Part shown: one piece after another, positions 60,546 through 64,000 of the stretch
Layout: each line of letters opens with the position of its first letter
How positions within the stretch are numbered: the stretch's first letter is position 1
Assembly (NCBI GenBank): GCA_049664225.1
Contig: JBATEX010000057.1
Location: 1-64,000, forward strand
From: JAUVRX01 sp049664225
GTDB lineage: Bacteria > Acidobacteriota > Thermoanaerobaculia > Multivoradales > JAHEKO01
DNA length: 64,000 nt
Direction of reading: 5' to 3'
Notes under the pieces: model-generated
Told to the model about the DNA's origin: nothing
The model's input: only the letters and a program-made list of their open reading frames with translations
Databases searched by the model: none
Translations under genes and position numbers: made by a program

Positions 60546-61929
60546 AGGATTCCAGACCTCGGGGGCCAAGCCGTCGAAGCCACCCATCGTGGCGCCGGGC
60601 CATTCCCCGGGATCGGTGACCGATCAAATCACCGCGGTGGTCCTGAGCAAGACTCCCAGATGGTGGTGGGTCGCCTTCGGTTTCTCCTTCCTACTGGTTC
60701 TGCTGCTTCTGCAGGCGCTCACCAAGCTGATCTTCGAAGGTACGGGAATCTGGGGACTCAACATCCCTGTGGGTTGGGGCTTCGCCATCATCAACTTCGT
60801 CTGGTGGATCGGTATCGGACACGCTGGCACGCTCATTTCGGCCATCCTGCTCCTGGTGCGGCAGGAGTGGCGAACTTCGATCAACCGATTCGCCGAGGCC
60901 ATGACCCTGTTCGCCGTGGCTTGCGCTGGAATCTTCCCGCTGATTCACGTCGGCCGGCCCTGGCTCGCCTATTGGCTGCTGCCCTATCCCAACACGATGG
61001 ATCTGTGGCCGCAGTTCAGGAGCCCTTTGGTCTGGGACGTCTTTGCGGTCTCGACCTACGCCACGGTCTCTCTGCTCTTCTGGTACGTCGGGTTGATTCC
61101 CGACATGGCGACCTTGCGAGACCGTGCTCAGGGCCAGTTTGCCAAGATTGCCTACGGCTTTCTCTCCATGGGTTGGCGCGGATCGGCGACCCACTGGCAC
61201 AACTATGAGACCGCATATCTGCTCCTGGCGGGGCTGGCTACACCCTTGGTGGTCTCGGTTCACACGGTGGTGAGCTTCGACTTCGCGGTCGGGCAGCTTC
61301 CAGGCTGGCACGCCACGATCTTTCCCCCCTATTTCGTCGCCGGGGCCATCTTCGCCGGCTTCGCGATGGTCATCACGCTGGCCGTGCCCCTGAGATCGTT
61401 GTTCGGGCTGAAGGATTTCATCACGACCCGACATTTGCAGAACATGGGCAAGATCCTCCTGGCCACCGGCCTGATCGTCGCCTACGGCTACCTGGTCGAG
61501 ATCTTCATGGCCTGGTACAGCGGCAACTGGTTCGAGCAGTTCATGATCTTGAATCGCATACAGGGCCCCTACCAGAAGCAGTGGATGGCCCTTCTTCTTT
61601 GCAACGTCCTGGCGCCGCAGTTGCTGTGGTTCCGCCGGGTGCGCTCCTCTCCCCTGCTGCTCTTTCTGGTGGCCATGTTCGTCAACGTCGGCATGTGGCT
61701 GGAGCGCTTCGTCATCGTGGTGACCAGTCTCCACCGCGACTTTCTGCCCTCTTCTTGGGGCATGTACTCCGGCACGGTCTGGGACTGGGCGACGTTCGTC
61801 GGCACGATCGGGCTGTTTCTGGCGCTGTTGTTCCTGTTCATCCGGTTCCTACCGATCATCTCGATCTTCGAGATGCGGACCATAGTGCCCAAGCAGGCCA
61901 CGGATGCGGCTGAGGAGGCTTCGGAGTGA
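60532..61929 (+). CDS. actC: Alternative complex III subunit ActC, NrfD/PsrC-like quinol-binding protein
   Basis: Polytopic membrane subunit of 465 residues with about ten helices, homologous to NrfD/PsrC/PolS quinone-interacting subunits. Seen: 'VGWGFAIINFVWWIGIGHAG', 'LIHVGRPWLAYWLLPYPNTM', 'TPLVVSVHTVVSFDFAVGQL' and 'PLRSLFGLKDFITTRHLQNM'. It is the likely quinol oxidation site next to ActB. Overlap of 14 bases with actB and 4 with actD. Confidence 0.95.
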   Translation: MKASEGFQTSGAKPSKPPIVAPGHSPGSVTDQITAVVLSKTPRWWWVAFGFSFLLVLLLLQALTKLIFEGTGIWGLNIPVGWGFAIINFVWWIGIGHAGTLISAILLLVRQEWRTSINRFAEAMTLFAVACAGIFPLIHVGRPWLAYWLLPYPNTMDLWPQFRSPLVWDVFAVSTYATVSLLFWYVGLIPDMATLRDRAQGQFAKIAYGFLSMGWRGSATHWHNYETAYLLLAGLATPLVVSVHTVVSFDFAVGQLPGWHATIFPPYFVAGAIFAGFAMVITLAVPLRSLFGLKDFITTRHLQNMGKILLATGLIVAYGYLVEIFMAWYSGNWFEQFMILNRIQGPYQKQWMALLLCNVLAPQLLWFRRVRSSPLLLFLVAMFVNVGMWLERFVIVVTSLHRDFLPSSWGMYSGTVWDWATFVGTIGLFLALLFLFIRFLPIISIFEMRTIVPKQATDAAEEASE

Positions 61930-62474
61930 GCACACCGCCCACAGTCAAGAGATCCTTCGCCTTGATGGCCGAGTTCCGTTCCTCGAAGGAGCTAGTCGAT
62001 GCGATCCGTCAAGCGCACGGCGCCGGCTACACGCAACTGGAGGCCTACACTCCCTATCCGATCGAAGAGGTCTGGGAGGAGCTCGGGCACCATCGCTCTT
62101 GGCTGCCGCTCATCGTCCTGATCGGTGGGATCTTCGGTGCCTGCTTCGGCTTCTTCATGCAGTACTGGGTCTCGGTGATCAATTACCCCATGAACGTCGG
62201 TGGCAGGCCGCTGAATAGCTGGGTTGCCTTCATTCCCGTCACTTTCGAGACGACGATTCTGTTCGCGGCCGGTGCTGCTGTCCTAGGCATGTTCGCCCTC
62301 AACAAGCTGCCCATGCCCTACCACCCGGTGTTCAACGTCGAGCGTTTCGCTCTGGCATCACGAGACCGGTACTTCCTGGCTATCGCCCGCTGGGATCCGC
62401 AGTTCGACCGCCAGGCTACCGAGGAGTTCCTGCATCGACTCGCGCCTCAGGAGGTATCGGAAGTTGCGAGCTAA
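61926..62474 (+). CDS. actD: Alternative complex III subunit ActD (DUF3341)
   Basis: Membrane subunit of 182 residues with two helices ('LIVLIGGIFGACFGFFMQYW' and 'FETTILFAAGAAVLGMFALN') and the DUF3341 start 'LMAEFRSSKELVDAIRQAHG'. It stabilises the membrane part of the complex. GTG start in a 4-base overlap with actC; 11-base overlap with actE. Confidence 0.93.
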   Translation: MSTPPTVKRSFALMAEFRSSKELVDAIRQAHGAGYTQLEAYTPYPIEEVWEELGHHRSWLPLIVLIGGIFGACFGFFMQYWVSVINYPMNVGGRPLNSWVAFIPVTFETTILFAAGAAVLGMFALNKLPMPYHPVFNVERFALASRDRYFLAIARWDPQFDRQATEEFLHRLAPQEVSEVAS

Positions 62475-63084
62475 TTGGACTGTGACCCTGATCGTGATAG
62501 CAGTAGCTCTGACGAGCGGAGCCTGCCGGCAGGATATGCACGATTCAGCTAGATACGAGCCACTCGAAGAAAGCTCGTTCTTCGACAACGGCATGGCCTC
62601 CCGTCCGCTGGTTGAGGGAACGATCGCCCGCGAGATGCCGCCAGAGAAGACTCCTTTCTACACTGGCCGCATGATGAACGACGAGTTCCTGACCGAGCTA
62701 CCGATGGAGCTGGATCGCGAGCTGCTCGACCGAGGCCGCGGTCGCTTCGACGCCTTCTGCTCTCCCTGCCACGGCCAGACCGGAGACGGGCTGGGGATGA
62801 TCGTCCGGCGTGGCTTCAAGCAACCGACCTCCTTCCACGATCAGCGACTCCGCGAAAGTCCTGTCGGCTACTACTTCGATGTCATGTCCAACGGCTTCGG
62901 TCAGATGTCGAGCTACGCATCTCAGATTCCGGCACAAGACCGGTGGGCCATCGCCGCCTACATTTCAGCCCTGCAGCTCAGCCAGAACATCCCGGTTGAC
63001 AGCCTCTCTGCCGAGGAACAGCAGCAGTTGGACGATTCAAGAGGGATCAGCGCAGAGGCGCACCCGAGGACCGAAGAGGAATGA
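62464..63084 (+). CDS. actE: Alternative complex III subunit ActE, monoheme cytochrome c lipoprotein
   Basis: Cytochrome c subunit of 206 residues with a lipoprotein signal (TSGAC) and one heme site, CSPCHGQTGDG. It resembles the ActE electron output subunit. TTG start at 62464 lies within the end of actD. The acidic, low-complexity tail (EAHPRTEEE) is typical. Its stop overlaps the actF start (ATGA). Confidence 0.93.
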   Translation: MRANWTVTLIVIAVALTSGACRQDMHDSARYEPLEESSFFDNGMASRPLVEGTIAREMPPEKTPFYTGRMMNDEFLTELPMELDRELLDRGRGRFDAFCSPCHGQTGDGLGMIVRRGFKQPTSFHDQRLRESPVGYYFDVMSNGFGQMSSYASQIPAQDRWAIAAYISALQLSQNIPVDSLSAEEQQQLDDSRGISAEAHPRTEEE

Positions 63085-64000
63085 GCGCTTCACACAGCAA
63101 CTCGACCGTCGCCTCGTACGAGCCGCCGGCCGACCTCGAGAGGCTGCAACGTCGAGGGTGGATCTTCGGCGCAGTCGGGGTGGCAGCTTGCCTGGCTGGG
63201 TGGGCTTTGAACCCCATCCAGTTCTTCCAGTCCTATCTGGTCGCATGGCTTTTCTGGCTGGGTATCGCAGTCGGCTCCCTTGCCGTCCTGATGCTCCAAT
63301 ATTTGACGGGCGGACGCTGGGGCCTGATGATCCGTCGAACTCTCGAGGCCGCGACTCGAACGCTTCCCGCCTTGGGCGTTCTGTTCCTGCCCATCGTCTT
63401 CGGGATGCAGACGATCTTTGCGTGGGCTCGACCCGAAGCCGCCACCGACGAATTGATTCGACAAAAAGCCGCCTATCTGAACCCAACGAGCTTCACACTG
63501 CGCGGCTTCTTGTACCTCGCCATCTGGGCCCTGTTCGCCTTCATCCTGAGCTGGCTTTCACTCAAGCAGGATCGAACTGCGGAGCCAGGCCTTTCCCGAC
63601 GCATGCAGATGGTGGCCGCACCGGGCCTGGCCATCTACTGTCTGCTGGCCACTTTCGCTTCCGTGGACTGGCTCATGTCGCTGGATCCCCACTGGTACTC
63701 GAGTGTGTTCGGGGTCTACTTCATTGTCGGGCAGGGCTTGTCGGCTCTGGCATTTCTCATTGTGATGGCGGTCTACCTGTCGCAGCGGGAGCCCATGGGG
63801 GCCGTGTTCAGACCGCTCCAGTTCCACGACTACGGCAAGTTGATGCTGGCCTTCGTCATGCTCTGGGCCTACATCGCCTTCTCTCAGTTGCTCATCATCT
63901 GGTCGGCGAATCTGCCGGAAGAGGTGGGTTGGTACCTAGAGAGAAGCTACGGAGCCTGGAAGTACGTTGCGATCCTGCTGGCTCTCTTCCATTTCTTGCT
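63081..64000 (+). CDS. actF: Alternative complex III subunit ActF, NrfD-like (partial)
   Basis: Starts with ATG overlapping the actE stop and stays open to the window end, so only the first 306 or so residues are present. It reads as a polytopic protein: 'SYLVAWLFWLGIAVGSLAVL', 'GRWGLMIRRTLEAATRTLPA', 'FASVDWLMSLDPHWYSSVFG' and 'YGKLMLAFVMLWAYIAFSQL'. These are features of the second NrfD-like (ActF) subunit, which in characterised complexes is proposed to work in proton translocation. Confidence 0.93.
   Translation, partial: MSASHSNSTVASYEPPADLERLQRRGWIFGAVGVAACLAGWALNPIQFFQSYLVAWLFWLGIAVGSLAVLMLQYLTGGRWGLMIRRTLEAATRTLPALGVLFLPIVFGMQTIFAWARPEAATDELIRQKAAYLNPTSFTLRGFLYLAIWALFAFILSWLSLKQDRTAEPGLSRRMQMVAAPGLAIYCLLATFASVDWLMSLDPHWYSSVFGVYFIVGQGLSALAFLIVMAVYLSQREPMGAVFRPLQFHDYGKLMLAFVMLWAYIAFSQLLIIWSANLPEEVGWYLERSYGAWKYVAILLALFHFL

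Noticed and set aside
60691..61734. Minus-strand open frame of 347 codons
   Set aside because: It is antisense to actC, which has clear NrfD-type helices; the antisense product is His/Gln/Asp-rich without domains.

Overview
The window looks like a GC-rich bacterial chromosome segment, most likely from an Acidobacteriota lineage. This is an inference from three things. There is a secreted von Willebrand factor A protein of the acidobacterial VWFA-related type (22525-25050). There are lipoprotein sulfatase/phosphodiesterase-like proteins ending in an 'ALGY' tail. And there is an aerobic respiratory island holding both an alternative complex III and a b6-like bc complex. No rRNA, tRNA, IS element, prophage or CRISPR array was seen.

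Layout, left to right. 1-518 is a gene-free stretch with G-rich repeats and REP-like hairpin repeats. 519-10588 is mostly housekeeping: an ECF sigma/anti-sigma pair, a TIGR00725 protein, an acyl-CoA thioesterase, thymidine kinase, a DUF2203 protein, an IscA-type Fe-S carrier facing a YgfZ-like protein, two hydrolases, an enoyl-CoA hydratase with an acyl-CoA carboxylase beta subunit, and a fused MoaD-MoaE molybdopterin synthase. 10585-18390 (minus) holds two peptidases, a MoeZ-like E1/rhodanese enzyme, a JAMM metallopeptidase, a rhomboid protease, exonuclease VII and an unknown gene. 18614-30580 holds a giant NTPase/TPR protein, secreted proteins including the VWFA protein, a YhaM-like exoribonuclease and a plus-strand set of three exported hydrolases. 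30588-35100 (minus) is an aa3-type cytochrome c oxidase operon with the order coxA-coxC-coxD-small-small-coxB-DUF420. 35101-35850 is a second gene-free, repeat-rich spacer. 35851-38961 (minus) holds an alpha/beta hydrolase, a HAD phosphatase, Tag glycosylase and a cystathionine gamma-synthase-like enzyme. It is followed by an exported sulfatase-like protein (plus).

41414-64000 is respiratory. A minus-strand operon makes heme A (ctaA, ctaB) and probably supports copper-site assembly (ABC transporter, SCO1), ending in a small membrane-protein gene that looks frameshifted. Separated from it by a good intrinsic terminator is a minus-strand bc operon: Rieske, b6-like cytochrome b, an enlarged subunit-IV-like cytochrome b part, a 978-residue octaheme cytochrome c with a long coiled coil, and a cupredoxin-like lipoprotein. 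It has a strong sigma-70 promoter with an inverted repeat exactly over the -10 box. A methyltransferase, a small cytochrome c lipoprotein, a Crp/Fnr regulator and a membrane HEAT-repeat protein follow. Then, on the plus strand, come a type IV pilin-like gene behind a near-consensus sigma-54 promoter and the alternative complex III operon actABCDEF (actF cut by the window end).

Taken together, quinol electrons can leave by two different quinol:cytochrome c/cupredoxin oxidoreductases and converge on the aa3 oxidase, whose heme A and probably CuA assembly genes lie between them. A second theme is molybdopterin sulfur chemistry: the MoaD-MoaE fusion needs cleavage after its internal Gly-Gly, and a JAMM protease next to a MoeZ-like activator is encoded 4 kb away.
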